Assembly: GCA_028274465.1 (NCBI GenBank) | Contig: CM051457.1 | Location: 68,236,496 to 68,300,495, forward strand | From: Plantago ovata | Taxonomy: Eukaryota; Streptophyta; Magnoliopsida; Lamiales; Plantaginaceae | Reading direction: 5' to 3' | Length of the DNA stretch: 64,000 nt | Shown: in pieces, positions 33,019 to 44,502 of the stretch | How the letters are laid out: each line of letters opens with the position of its first letter | How positions within the stretch are numbered: position 1 is the stretch's first letter | Notes under the pieces: generated by a model | Told to the model about the DNA's origin: nothing | Databases searched by the model: none | What the model saw: the letters and a program-made list of their open reading frames with translations, nothing else | Translations under genes and position numbers: made by a program

Positions 33019-33375
33019 ATGATTGTTGTGAAGAACCATGTCAAGGAAGGTGACCTCGCTAGATGTGCGTTCGAGCCAAGGGGTTTTGCAACAACATCGT
33101 GGATTATCCAAGAGGAGGAGCTAGAGTACACCTGGAGTAAGGACTCCTATGCCTATTCATGCACCACCGAAGGGACACAAACCATTATTACGTCAACACT
33201 CCATCACGAGGACTGCAAAGTTCGAGTGAACAGGAAGGCACCGGGACATTCTGGCCGCGACGGATTCAATCTTGAGTTCGTAGTTGCTAGAAGATTCCGA
33301 AGCGCTAGCTTGGTTCCAAAACATAATGACATGGGTGCCCAGCCCCTCGTTGGGGTGCCCCTTACCAGCCTCTAA
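33019..33375 (+). CDS. Conserved small ORF downstream of gag-protease, copy B
   Basis: It encodes 118 residues from the first ATG and is collinear with 9487-9843. No family is recognised. It lies directly after the candidate splice acceptor at 32987, in the position of env-like genes of Athila elements. No transmembrane or signal sequence is seen, so an env function is not supported. Confidence 0.35.
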   Translation: MIVVKNHVKEGDLARCAFEPRGFATTSWIIQEEELEYTWSKDSYAYSCTTEGTQTIITSTLHHEDCKVRVNRKAPGHSGRDGFNLEFVVARRFRSASLVPKHNDMGAQPLVGVPLTSL

Positions 33376-33568
33376 AGGGAGCATCATATAGACATCGGTC
33401 GGATCCACCGTAGAGAATGTGGTCGAAATTGGAAAAAATGGTAGAAGACTTCCGAGTATCCGAGCAGCTTACTGAAACCTTCTCGTGGTGTAAAACGTTG
33501 GAGGGGGAGGTCCTGATACCACTGCCCTTTCCCCTTCAACAGTTCACATCCTATTGGAGGGCTTCAGG

Positions 33569-33763
33569 ATGGAGGATTCCATAACAGCGGCGGCTAATCT
33601 TGAGAATTCTACCTGCCACTACAACTCTACTAGTGAGGATGTGCGTGACAGTAGTGACAATGAAGGCCATACGGGCAATGATTATACTAACGGAGGAGAT
33701 GTTCCTATCCGTCCCATAATTGAAACTACCACGCCTACCAGAAGACCTGATGACACCCTATAA
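33569..33763 (+). CDS. Small hypothetical ORF, copy B
   Basis: A 64-codon frame collinear with 10037-10231, with a handful of amino-acid changes. No family or motif is recognised. It may be noncoding. Confidence 0.22.
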   Translation: MEDSITAAANLENSTCHYNSTSEDVRDSSDNEGHTGNDYTNGGDVPIRPIIETTTPTRRPDDTL

Positions 33764-34415
33764 AGCTCCCAGAGGAGGCCCAATAAATCACAAGCAGCAT
33801 ACTCAGCCGACCGAGGCCAAACCATGGGGTAACATCTATTATCACATCTTATTGCCTCATTTTCTTACTGCTAGGGACTAGCGTTAATTTCATGAGGGGG
33901 GATGGGATTTAAGTGATCTGATGTTGTTAGTTTGGAGCTTGGTATTGGTAGGATGAGTATAGTACCTCGCATGCTTTATCCGTCTGCATTCGCATTGCAC
34001 GTTTACTGCTTTCTTAGATTTTTTAGGTTGCATTCACTACATTCATCCTAGGATAGTTTTGCATGTTTTATATGGAGTTTATTGCCGAATTTTTTGAACT
34101 TTTTTATTGGGTAGATCAACTAACTATGCCATTAGTCGTATGCTTCATCTCTATGAATTTGTTTGAGGTTTTTCTCGCTTGGCTTGTCACATTTATGTAT
34201 TGTACTTAGTTAATCTTGGTAGTCTCGACATCACTTAGTGGTGTTTTCTCTACTGCGGTTCACGAAGGCCTTTATAATAGGATGATGCATGTTAGGATCT
34301 TATGGTTGTTTCCCGAGTAATTATGTACCTAAGAGGCAACAAGTCTTCACCATGCTTTGAGATTGCTAAATGCCTAGGAAGGAGGTAGTGTGAGGTTGTG
34401 TGATCCTTTGTTTAT

Positions 34416-34725
34416 AACCTATTCTTCCGAATAGGTTTGGGGAGGGGGTTGCACCATCTTTAGACTTGTTTCTGTTTTTCATTTTCGTATCGTGAGTTTA
34501 TTTTTCATTTTCCGTAAATTTTGTACTCCAACCTATTCTTTCGAATAGGTTTGGGGAAGTCGTGTGAGTCATTTTGTTTCTCTTTTGTTATGCTACTGCT
34601 GGCTAGAAAAAAAATCAAAAAAAAGAGAAAAAATTCCAGAAAAAAAAGAGAAAAAGAAAAAAGAAAAGAAAAAGAATCTGGAAAAGAAAAAAAAGAAAAG
34701 ACCCGAAAAAAGCAAAGAAGGGTCC
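34416..34725. repeat. Twin hairpins and A/G-rich tract, copy B
   Basis: The aacctattc/gaataggtt hairpins lie at 34416-34437 and 34530-34551, each followed by a PPT-like tgggga. The purine tract at 34604-34725 matches the one at 11073-11192. Bases 34726-35318 are noncoding and similar to copy A. Confidence 0.75.
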
Positions 34726-35318
34726 AAAATAAAGCCAAATAGCAGTTTAGCAAAGTGTTGTGTCTTTTCCAATTCTTGTAATGTTCGTAATCGTGTTTTT
34801 CTATTTTTTATTTTTTTCTTGAGTGTCATCTGTTCTAGACCACCCTCGTCCTGCCATTCAGGAAGTGGTGAATAGCTTAAGACTTTACTTAAGAGATGGG
34901 TAGAATAGGGGAGTGTTATCTTTTATAGGCAACCCTCCTTCGTTTGATGAGAGCCAGTACTGGTTCGACCTCTTTTGAGGAAAGTCTTAACATGGTGGAA
35001 CAGCAGTAAGTCCTCAGTTTCATAGGCACGGGGCAACCATTCGTATCTTAGCATGCTTCATTACGTCGTCACTGACTAGCTCCAGGTAGAGAATGTTACG
35101 AGAGACTATCTTGTCTTGACATAAGTGCCTATGTGGATGTGTATAAGTCAATCGAGGTATTCTTCAACCTATATTCATGGTTTGATTTATATGGTTCTTG
35201 TTCATATGTTTTTTGATAGATTCAGTAGATTAGTTCATTTTATTTGGCATGAAACTCCATTTTCTGTCTTGCATGTTTTTTGCATTAGAGTCTAGCTTAG
35301 TTGCTTGAGGACAAGCAA

Positions 35319-35337
35319 AGGTTCGGTTTGGGGAGTT
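35319..35337 (+). other. Polypurine-type tract before the 3' LTR, copy B
   Basis: The sequence aggttcggtttggggagtt immediately precedes the LTR start tgatgaatg. It is G-rich with T interruptions, a form common in Athila-like and related plant Gypsy elements. This region is deleted in copy A. Confidence 0.7.
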
Positions 35338-36618
35338 TGATGAATGTGTATTTTACACTTTCATTCGAGTCTTTTTCACCTATTTAGCTATCCTCTATGT
35401 TAATTTAGCTATATTTTAGTGCGTTTTATTAGAATAGTGTCACGTTTCCCTTTAGATTTTATTTTACAGGTTTTGGTTGAAATTCGAAGATTTCGTGGCA
35501 ATTATATTGAAGTTGACAAGGAATTGGTGTTCCAGAAGCCTATTTGGAGTATCTGAAGGTTTCCGGATAGGATTTGGAGTCTAGGGGCCGAATCTGGAGG
35601 TTAGAAGGCTACTAGAAGTCAGAAACCGAGTCCGGAAAGGGGAAGAAATCCAAAAACGCGTCGAAAACGCGGAATTTCGCGAAAAACACACCGGGCGAAC
35701 CGCCCCACACCGGGCGAACCGCCGGGTGTGTGGGGCGAACCGCCCCACAGTAATTTGAAGCCTATATATAGTTGCTCAGTTTCTCCGAAAATCATATCTT
35801 CCAGACCTACTTTCTCACCTCTCTCGGTAGTTTTAGGTAGGGATTTCCCAGAGCCTGTTCTGGGGGTCCATAGCTTAGGAGACTCTTTTTCATAGCAGTT
35901 TGGAGCTCGTAGGATCGCAATCATCCGGAGATTGACAACCTTCGGTAACTTTGTATCTTACAGTTTTATTCTACTTATTTTATTATATTCTTTCAACATG
36001 TTTTCTTCTATGATTTCTGTTGATTGCATGCCTATTATGAGTAGCTAAACTTATCGTTGGTGGTAGTATGTGAATTCTTAGCGAAGGAAGATAATCATGC
36101 TAATGGCTATATCGCGCATTATACTCCGTGTCATTGCTTTATTTCGTTGATCAGGCATAGCCTAAATTCTCGTATGTTGTATTAATTATTTGCACAATTG
36201 GACACTTGTCGACTAGACACCTTGCCAATTTCTTCGTAGTGTTGAATAATTACGGAACACATAGGACAATAGTGATTGACTTGTCAGAACAATTATCTTC
36301 GTAGTGCTTAATAATTGCAACAGGACACTAGATTGATTCAAAGATCTCCATGCAAGACCGAGGAATTTATGCATGATTATCGACCCGTTATGCTTGAAGG
36401 ATCATACTATCACAATCTCCATTATCTGCTAGAAACCCCTTTGCTATCTGTGCTGTTTTTATATTCTAAATTAGATTGATAAAGCTAGTTATAGTCCTGA
36501 GAGAACGACACTCGAGTCATTCTACTGCTACACTACGGTTTTCGTTGTAGTTGTGGATTGCCTTTGGCTAAATAACAAATATTATTTGACTGAACCGAAC
36601 GACAAATCCGCGTTCATC
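35338..36618 (+). repeat. Gag-protease Gypsy 3' LTR, copy B (error-rich end)
   Basis: It starts tgatgaatg and runs to ttcatc at the gap. The hairpin array here has three units (35691-35749). From about 36080 onward it shows many single-base losses relative to the other three LTRs (for example at 36085, 36190, 36393 and 36477), and a substituted stretch near 36212-36228. The density of indels rises toward the gap, which suggests unpolished assembly. Confidence 0.85.
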
Positions 36619-36619
36619 C

Positions 36620-36719
36620 NNNNNNNNNNNNNNNNNNNNNNNNNNNNNNNNNNNNNNNNNNNNNNNNNNNNNNNNNNNNNNNNNNNNNNNNNNNNNNNNN
36701 NNNNNNNNNNNNNNNNNNN
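36620..36719. other. Assembly gap (100 N)
   Basis: A run of exactly 100 N. The left side corresponds to about 12912 and the right side to about 15884 of copy A. Thus 2.7-3.0 kb are missing, depending on whether the Cassandra insertion is present in this copy: the end of the middle LTR, the PPT, and the 3' part of the accessory gene. Confidence 0.95.
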
Positions 36720-39663
36720 TTTTCAGCAACTGTAACTTCAATCCTCCAGCAACAAGACTTGGACCTTGATTGTCATCATCATCGTCTATCTTCGTCTTGG
36801 AATCTTTCCCTTTCATCACACTGGGATCAGTGGGAATGTTGTCATTCTTCTTCTTCTTCATCATCATCGGTCAGAATTACTAGCTCAACGGGCTTGTATA
36901 AGCAACACTTGCACTTCCTCTTCCTCATTGATTTTGTGGGGATCAGCCCACAGGTACAAAATGAACCTTTGAGCACACAGCTTGTTCAGCGGGAGAGGCA
37001 CTCTTGAATTTTGCCTCCATATCTCTCTGATTTGAGCAATCAGATTAGAGCTCATTTGCTGAGAATATGTCATCTTCAGGGAAGGATGGAGTGGACAAAT
37101 GTTCGAGCTTCAGCAGAGAAGATCTCTTTCTCTCATTTGAAAGATGAAGGTGAAGATCAGAGAAGCCATTCGCCTATCTTTGACAGTTGCTGACGGACTT
37201 AGCAACTTGTGACAAAGTAGTCCTTTTGAAGTTCAAGTACAGTTCTTCAGAACTTACTTGATGATCTTCAGTGATGATTACACTTCAGTGGTCTCCTTTT
37301 GAGCCTGAAAAAGAACATTATTTAGATCAGGATTGGTTTGGAAATTGTTTTAGAGTTCAAAGCTGAAACATGAATTACCTGCTGAGATTCAGCAAGCTCA
37401 TGTTGTACAATTTCATTCCTTGAGGAGCTTGAATAGCATCCTCCATTTGTTCATCCTGAAATAAATTTGAGTTAGATACAGTACTAAGATGTCAAACTTA
37501 GTTTTATTACCAAAAACATTAACTACCTGCTGAGCAGGGAGTGTTGGTTCTGGTGCAGAGGCTTCAGCAACCATCTGACTTGCATCTTGAGAAGTCTGTA
37601 GATAACATAATATTAGCAAAAGAATAGGTTTCAGAAATTGAAGTTTTACTGATGGTTGAATTAAAGTTTCTTCAGCAGACTTCTTGTCTTGCTCTATTTG
37701 AGAAAGCTGTGCGGTTTCAGCAATCTCCCTTGTCTATGAAATGACAAGTTGAGCAGAAGCATCTTGACCCTTGAGCTCACTTCTTGTCATGAAGACATCA
37801 ATGATTTGTTGGATGATTCTTCAATCTCCAACTCCATTTGTTGGCTTATAGCTTCCAGTACAAGCTGGACTTTGTCGATTGATGTCTTGGGTGAACTGGG
37901 CCAGTATTCTCAGCATCACGAGATGTGTCGTTGAATAATGCTTTTTGTGTTTCAGCAACTTCTGGAACTGCAACCATTTCTGACTCAGCAACTGGTCCTT
38001 CAGCAAGCGGGGTTTCAGCAACTTGATGAGTTGCTTGTTCAGCAACCATCTTTTCAGCAGCATCAGCAAGTGCCGCTTTTTGCAGATCAGCAGCAATGTC
38101 ACTTGCTGGTTCCATAGTTTGATCATCTAAATTATCTACAATGTAGATATCTGGGACTTGGGCAGGAATTTCATTTCCACTGCCTTGTGGTCTATTCTCA
38201 GTAGAAGTATCAACGTTAAGTTGATCAGTGAAGGCTTCCGCAAACACTTAAATGTTGCTGACATAGGTTTCAGTAACCACCTTGTCAACATCTACTGGCA
38301 AATGCGTTTCAGCATTTGTCTGGGAATTGTCTGAGAGGTCTTGGACAATAGGAACTGACTTGCGAGCCAGTGTTTTCTTCCTTGTGTTTCTGGTCCATTT
38401 CCTCTTAGGTACGGGATTTGCTGATGACGCTTGTAGTATGAGTGTCATCATCAGTTTTCCTCTTTTTCTTGTTAGATTTCTCCAGTTTCCCAGAGGCATC
38501 TATAGTTGCATTTTTAGCAACGGCTGCTGTACACGTACCTTGTTGATTTTCTACAGCAGTTTGATTTGTGTTACCACCACCAACAGCACTTTCATCTCTA
38601 AGTTGCTGAGTGGTAACATCTGCAGCTGTTGTATACCGTTCTTGCTGGATTGTGCTGACAACATTTGCAGCTGTTGTCTTCTTTGATTGCTTTCCAGCAG
38701 TCTTAGGTACGTTCTGCTTGTAGAATGATCTTCCCACATTGCATACAAACTTTTTGATTGGCAATGGGTTTCTTAGCTGAATCCTGAAATGTTCAAGGAT
38801 GTAGCATATCTTGATTCCATACATAACTGGAAGGGAAGGTGAGACCTTGTTGTCTTCTACCTTTACCTTAAACTTAGTAACACAATCAACAAGCCTGTTG
38901 AAAATGTACTTAGCCCAGTTAAGTACTGTTTTATTTTCATGGATATGCATCAGCAATGGCCATCTTCTCAGGCCTACTTGGTCAATTCCTCCAACTTGGG
39001 AGTCAAGAACTTTTATTAGTAGCAAAGCTACTAGACCAAGTGAGTGGCAGAGATGCTTTCTCTTAACGTGCTTTGTCCAAGTCACGGGAGCAATCTCACC
39101 TTTCTTCATTTTCTCGTTTCTGACGTCACTGTAGAAGCTTCAATTTCTTCGTCAGTGGCAGTGACGTCATCTTCAGTTCCAGTGGTTGGAATCTGAAATA
39201 TCTCCGCTAAATCAGTCCATTTCAGGACGATTTGCGTTGTTCTGAACTGTAGTAAAGATCACTTTTTCAGTGACTCCTTTACTATCAGTAAGGGACTAGA
39301 TTTCTGCATTGTTGTAGAATTCCATTGTATCAATCATGCTCACTTGCTTAGTGCGAGCAGATATAAAGTTCATGAAGCCTTGCTGCTTGATAAACTCAAG
39401 CGCCTCTTCATTCTCGTCGTCGAGTTCTTGTTCATAAAGTACCTAATGTACTTTTCTTTCGCAAAACCTCCCCATTGCATCAACATCTCACACTTTGCAG
39501 TGTCAAGATATGACGGAGGCATAGGTTTTTCTGAAATTCGATCGTTTTTCAACACAACTTTCGTTGTGTTTGTAGCCGGAGTAGTCACCGGAGCAGTGTG
39601 TGTTTCAGCACTGTCAACCTTTGATGACTTTGAGGACTTAGAAGACTGTCTCTTGGGAGCCAT
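36720..39663 (-). pseudogene. Accessory gene, copy B (3' part in the gap)
   Basis: It corresponds to 15884-18894. The start codon is at 39663 (MAPKRQSSKSSK). The TAG at 18628 of copy A is GAG here, and the stop at 17821 is GAA, but one base is missing near 39437. The stop at 38248 is shared with copy A, and a stop is likewise present near 37738. A deletion near 37663 removes the donor side of the first intron-like segment. Numerous 1-bp losses between 36720 and 37950 may be sequence errors. The function is unknown, as for copy A. Confidence 0.7.
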
Positions 39664-39797
39664 TTCTTTTATAGAGCAGAAAAATGTGTACGAAAAGAGA
39701 TAGTTTGCTTTTTGACCGGAGGTACAGTAGATTCAGGCTAAATTTGCAGAGAAAGGAAATGTGAGTTAAAGAATTTTGTCATTTCTCTAACTCCTTC

Positions 39798-39805
39798 TTT
39801 ATATA
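39798..39805 (-). promoter_or_regulatory. Candidate TATA box of the accessory gene, copy B
   Basis: The minus-strand tatataaa and its surroundings are unchanged from copy A (19030-19037), 135 bp before the ATG at 39663. Confidence 0.5.
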
Positions 39806-40259
39806 GTGTCTCTGGTGTGTGAGAAACTCAATCGATTTGAGCTCTCAGCAAGGGTAAAACAGAGAAACATATGCGTTAGTGGAGCCTTTGCATTAAATGC
39901 GTAGTGGCCCACTAACTTGAAACCGTCAGAGCACTCTCTCTCTTTGTTTTATTAACCGTTAGATTAGTAACTCCTTTTAATCAATGGCCACGATTGAATT
40001 TCATGTCATGATTATTACGAGTTTATCTGTGCCCGATTAACGTCACAAATTGATTTTACCGAGTTTTAAGGGAATAGATTGCTTGCTGAAATAGACAAGA
40101 ATCTTTTCAGCGAGTTTGAATTATCAACCTAGATACTTGCTGAAAGTTCCCCCTTACTTAGATATCTCATATTTTTCTTAGTTTAAAAGATATTCTGATT
40201 TCCCGTATCAGTAAATACTTTTGTGCTTCAGATATCCTTTGGTAAAATCTGAGAGATGA

Positions 40260-40645
40260 GCTTAGCTCTTTTTCTGAGTTCCCGTCTCAGAATATTCCCT
40301 TGATACTTGAATACCTGTTTCAGTATCTTTGATTGTCTGAATGCCTGTTTCAGCAATCCTTAAGCTCTTTCTCTTATTGAGTGCCTGTCTCAGCAAGTGA
40401 TCAAGTTTCCTAACAAATACCCGTTTTGAAGGAATTACTTGTTGAATGCCTGTTTCAGCAATCATGTAGTGACTTATCATTTCTTAGGAGAAATTAGTAG
40501 ATGGAGCTTTTAAGTAAGAGTACTTTGGCTTGCTGAATACCTGTTTCAGCAATCATGTAGTGACTTATCATTTCTTAGGAGAAATTAGTAGATGGAGCTT
40601 TTAAGTAAGAGTACTTTGGCTTGCTGAATACCTATTTCAGCATTC
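40260..40645 (-). repeat. Degenerate short repeats downstream of pol, copy B, with 91-bp duplication
   Basis: The same gaatgcctgtttcagcaat-like units as in copy A occur here. A 91-bp stretch including tcatgtagtgacttatc is present twice (from about 40452 and about 40543) where copy A has it once. Confidence 0.75.
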
Positions 40646-40660
40646 TGCCAAGTGTATCCT

Positions 40661-43600
40661 TTATTGAGGTAGTTCAATCAATCCAAGGTTATACCTTAGC
40701 ATTGCGAACCTATTATCTGGTAGGGGCTTTGTAAAGATGTCAGCAAGCTGATCATCAGTGCCTACTTTCACAACCTCAATATCTCCTTTTTCTACATGAT
40801 CTCTAATGAAATGATGTCTAATATCAATGTTCTTAGTCCTTGAGTGAAACTTAGGATTTTGCGTGATTGCAATAGCACTTGTATTATCACAAAAGATTGG
40901 TGTTTTCTTTGCAGAAATACCACAATCTCTTAATTGTTGCTGAATCCATAGGATTTGAGCTGTGCAACAACCAACTGCAATGTATTCAGATTCAGTGGAT
41001 GAATTGGCAACACAGGTTTGCTTCTTGCTGAACCATGATATTAATCTAGTACCCAAAAACTGACAAGTTCCAGAGGTACTTTTTCTATCAATAGTTGATC
41101 CTCCATGATCAGCATCAAGTCCAGAATCCTTAGGATACCATAATCCAACATTGATTGTACCTTTGACATATTTCAGTATCTTGATTGCCTTTTTGTAGTG
41201 TGATTCTCTTGGATCAGATTGGAATCTTGCACACACACAAACAGCATACTGAATGTCAGGTCGACTTGCTGTTAAATACAACAAGGAACCAATGAGCTTC
41301 CTATACTTGTGTTCTTCAACACTTTTATCTTCCTTATTATAGCCCAGTTTGGTACCAACACTCATAGGGATCTTTTCAGGTTTCTCATCCTCTTTGACCC
41401 TAAACTTTATGAGCATTTCTTTCGCATACTTTGCTTGATTTATGAATATTCCATCTTTGAGTTGCTTGACTTGCAATCCTAGGAAATAATTCAATATTCC
41501 CATCATACTCATTTCAAACTATTTGTCATGAGTTTGGCAAAATCATCACAAAGTTGCTTGTCCTTAGATCCAAAAATTATGTCATCCACATAAATTTGAA
41601 CTAAGAGTATTTTACCATCATGGTTCATGGTAAATAAGGTTTTGTCAACTTCACCTTTCTTGAAACCATTTTCCAGCAAGAACTTAGCCAAGGTATCATA
41701 CCATGCTCTTGGTGCTTGCTTTAGACCATATACAGCTTTCTGAAGCTTGTATACCATCTTGATTTCTGAGGGAAGTTCAAAGCCAGGGGGTTGTTCTATG
41801 TAGACTTCTTCAGCAAGTTCACCATTTAAGAATGCACTTTTAACATCCATTTGGTAAACGATGAAGTCATTGTGAGCAGCAAAGGCCAAGAAAAGCCTAA
41901 TTGCATCCAATCTTGCAACTGGTGCATAAGACTCATCATAGTCCAATCCTTCAGTCTGACAGTAACCTTGAGCAACTAAATGTGCTTTATTTCTTGTTAC
42001 TTCACCAGACTCGCTCAGCTTGTTTCTGAACACCCACTTTGTACCAATAGCTTCCTTATCTTCAGCAAGTGGCACAAGTTTCCAGACTTTGTTTCTTTCA
42101 AATTGATCCAGTTCTTCTTGCATTGCCTTTATCCATTCAGAATGCTTTAAAGCTTCTTCTATGGGTTTAGGTTCAATTTCTGAAACAAAGCAAGAGAACA
42201 ATGATTCTACTTCTACGACAATTGCTTCTTCAGCAAGTCCATGAGTAGCTTTGGATCTAGTCACTTGGCGTTTATTAATATCGCCAATCATATCCGTAGA
42301 GGGATGATCTCTAATCCATTTATTAACAGGTTTTCTGCTTGTTGGATCAGGATATGTTTACTCATCAGCATGTGACTCTTCAGTATGTACTTGTTCAGTA
42401 CTACTGGGAATTTGTGTCTCTGATGAGATTTGTTCATCAGCAACTGCTTGTTCAGCATTGCTCGATTGAGGTGGTTCATCAGCAGGCACTGGAGATTGCG
42501 TAATTTCAGCAACTTCCGGAGCAACCGCGTCTTTTGCTGGAAATTCTTTGTCGTGAACTATATTTATCTTGTCATGACTAGGGGGAGGAGAGTCATTGTC
42601 AGAATCATCATTTAGTTCAATTGACTTGATTTGCCTAGCATCAGATTCAGTTCTTTGCTCATGTATGATTAACTTCTTCATACATTCTGATATTTCTTCT
42701 TCAGCAGGCACTCCTTGTGACTTTTCGTAGAATACAACATGCACTGATTCTTCAATCTTTTGTGCCTTTTTGTTGTAAACTCTATAAGCTTTACTATGCA
42801 AGGAGTAGCCAAGAAATATCGCTTCGTCTGCCTTTGGTTGAAATGTTCTTAGGTATTCTCTACCATTGTTAAGAACGAAACACTTGCAACCAAATACTCT
42901 TAGATGAGTGATGTTAGGAGGTCTTCCAACAAACAATTCATAGGGAGTTTTGTTGTATTCCTTAGTAATCAAACATCTGTTTTGAGTATAACAGGCGGTA
43001 TTAATCGCTTCAACCCAATAAGCCTCACTTATTTCATTGTCAGCAAGCATTGTTCTTGCGGCTTCTTTCAGGGTACGATTCTTCCGTTGAGCAACACCGT
43101 TTTGCTGTGGTGTTCTTATTGACGATAACTGATGTTGTATTCCTTTTGAGGTACAATATTCAGTTATGTACTGGTTTACAAACTCAGTACCATGGTCTGT
43201 CCTTATGAATTTTACCTTGTCATTTTTCATGACTTCAAGCTTATTCAGCAAGATAGGTATTTCAGTCTTGGTTTCAGATTTGTGCTTGATGAATACTACC
43301 CAAGTGAATCTTGAATAGTCATCTACCACGACTAGACCATACTTCTTACCAGCATAGCTTGTTGAAGAAGATTCAAACAAGTCCATGTGCAAGAGTTGTA
43401 AAGGTTTTGTAGTTGACGGTACTGCCTTGTTCTTGAAAGAAGATTTGGTTTGCTTTCCTTGCTGACATGCATTGCAAACACCATCCTTCTTAAAAGTAAC
43501 CCTAGGTAATCCAACTACAAATGCCTTTTTTGACAGCTTATTCAGCGTCTTGAAGTTTAGATGACTTGTTCGTTTATGCCATAACCATGCTTTTTCAGCA

Positions 43601-44320
43601 AGGCAATCATGATCTGAGACAAGGCATTTTTCAACAATTGTTGAAGACCAATCAACGGTGTACAAGCCTCCTGATCTTCTTGCAATCATTATTACCTTTT
43701 TAGTCTCGAAATCTATAAGTTTACATTCATCACTTTTGATTTTGATGAAGTATCCTTTGTCAGCAAACTGACTCATGCTGAAAAGGTTAAACTTGAGATT
43801 TTGACATAAAGAACTCCAGTAATGGTTATGCATCCTAACTTCACGTCACCATAACCTTTTGTAGAACCGGAGCCTCCACCAGCAAACCTTATTGTTGGAC
43901 CTTTAGACCACCGTCTATAGTTTATAAGGTTATTCTTGTTGCCCGTCATGTGCTTTCCATAACCACTATCAAAGTGCCAGATTGCATCGTTTGTCTCCGT
44001 GGCTGAAGTCTGCACAATCAAGAGCAAACTGGTTAATTATCCAATAATGGATGTCCATTAACATGTTCAAGAATGCGTCCAGTGGAAACCCAAGTCTTAA
44101 GTTTTTCAACTTTGACTTGTTTTCTACTTGCTGAGGAACTAGGAGGTTTTGAGCTGAAAGACTTTTGACTCGTGCTGGTCAAATCCACTTTCTGATGTGG
44201 TGTCTTGCTCGGTTGACCTTTTTGCTGAACATACTTTTCAGTAAGTTCTTTTCTAGCAAGGTTCCTTCTAGCCCTAGCATTAAGAGTCTTTTCAGAACTC
44301 TTAGGCTTGATTTTCTTCAT
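40661..44320 (-). pseudogene. SIRE-like Copia pol, copy B
   Basis: The order of domains is as in copy A. The protease motif reads DSGYGKHMTG, with a base missing near 43799. Integrase is one open frame (43833-42358) with H-H/C-C and D, D present, but the catalytic Glu position is Gln (NGVAQRKNRT, CAA at 43087-43089). A stop at 42358-42360 matches copy A. RT keeps YVDD at 41581-41592; one base is lost near 41520, and 18 bases are lost in RNase H near 41118, in frame and just before DADHGG. It ends at 40661 after LADIFTKPLPDNRF. Confidence 0.9.
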
Positions 44321-44502
44321 CTCTTTGAAGTATCTTTGCTGACTTTGCTTATACTCATGAAAAAGTTGACTTTGCTTGGTCTTGAAACCGAGTCCACTTT
44401 TCGGAGAATGCTGAGCTTTTGCGTCAGCAACCTTACTTGATTCAGGTTGTCAGCAAAGGTCTTCTAATTACTTTTAGTAATCTTGCCTTTAGACTTAACA
44501 AC

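Larger units (their letters stand above)
28256..36618 (+). mobile_element. Non-autonomous gag-protease Gypsy, copy B
   Basis: It has the same structure and target site as copy A, with left TSD cctat at 28251-28255; the right TSD falls at the gap. Unlike copy A it keeps the end of the interior, with the PPT and the start of the 3' LTR. Its gag-protease gene has two frameshifts and one stop that copy A lacks. No RT or integrase motif is present here either, which shows that their absence is a family property and not a deletion private to copy A. Confidence 0.87.
25522..36619 (-). repeat. SIRE-like LTR (copy B, middle) with the same two insertions
   Basis: LTR-derived pieces are 25522-26249 and 27625-28255; the last about 150 bp are hidden by the assembly gap. 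It lacks the LTR start because of the junction at 25519-25521. Insert sites and TSDs (gtata, cctat) are the same as in the left LTR, so this LTR is a duplicate of it. A minus-strand TATA (tatttata, 27715-27722) is retained. Confidence 0.88.

Noticed and set aside
4772-36618. Two independent insertions of the gag-protease Gypsy
   Set aside because: Identical target site, TSD and neighbouring solo LTR, and LTR diagnostic sites that pair across copies, require duplication of one insertion.
36553-36867. Open frames that cross the run of N
   Set aside because: They are artefacts of reading through unknown bases and error-rich flanks.
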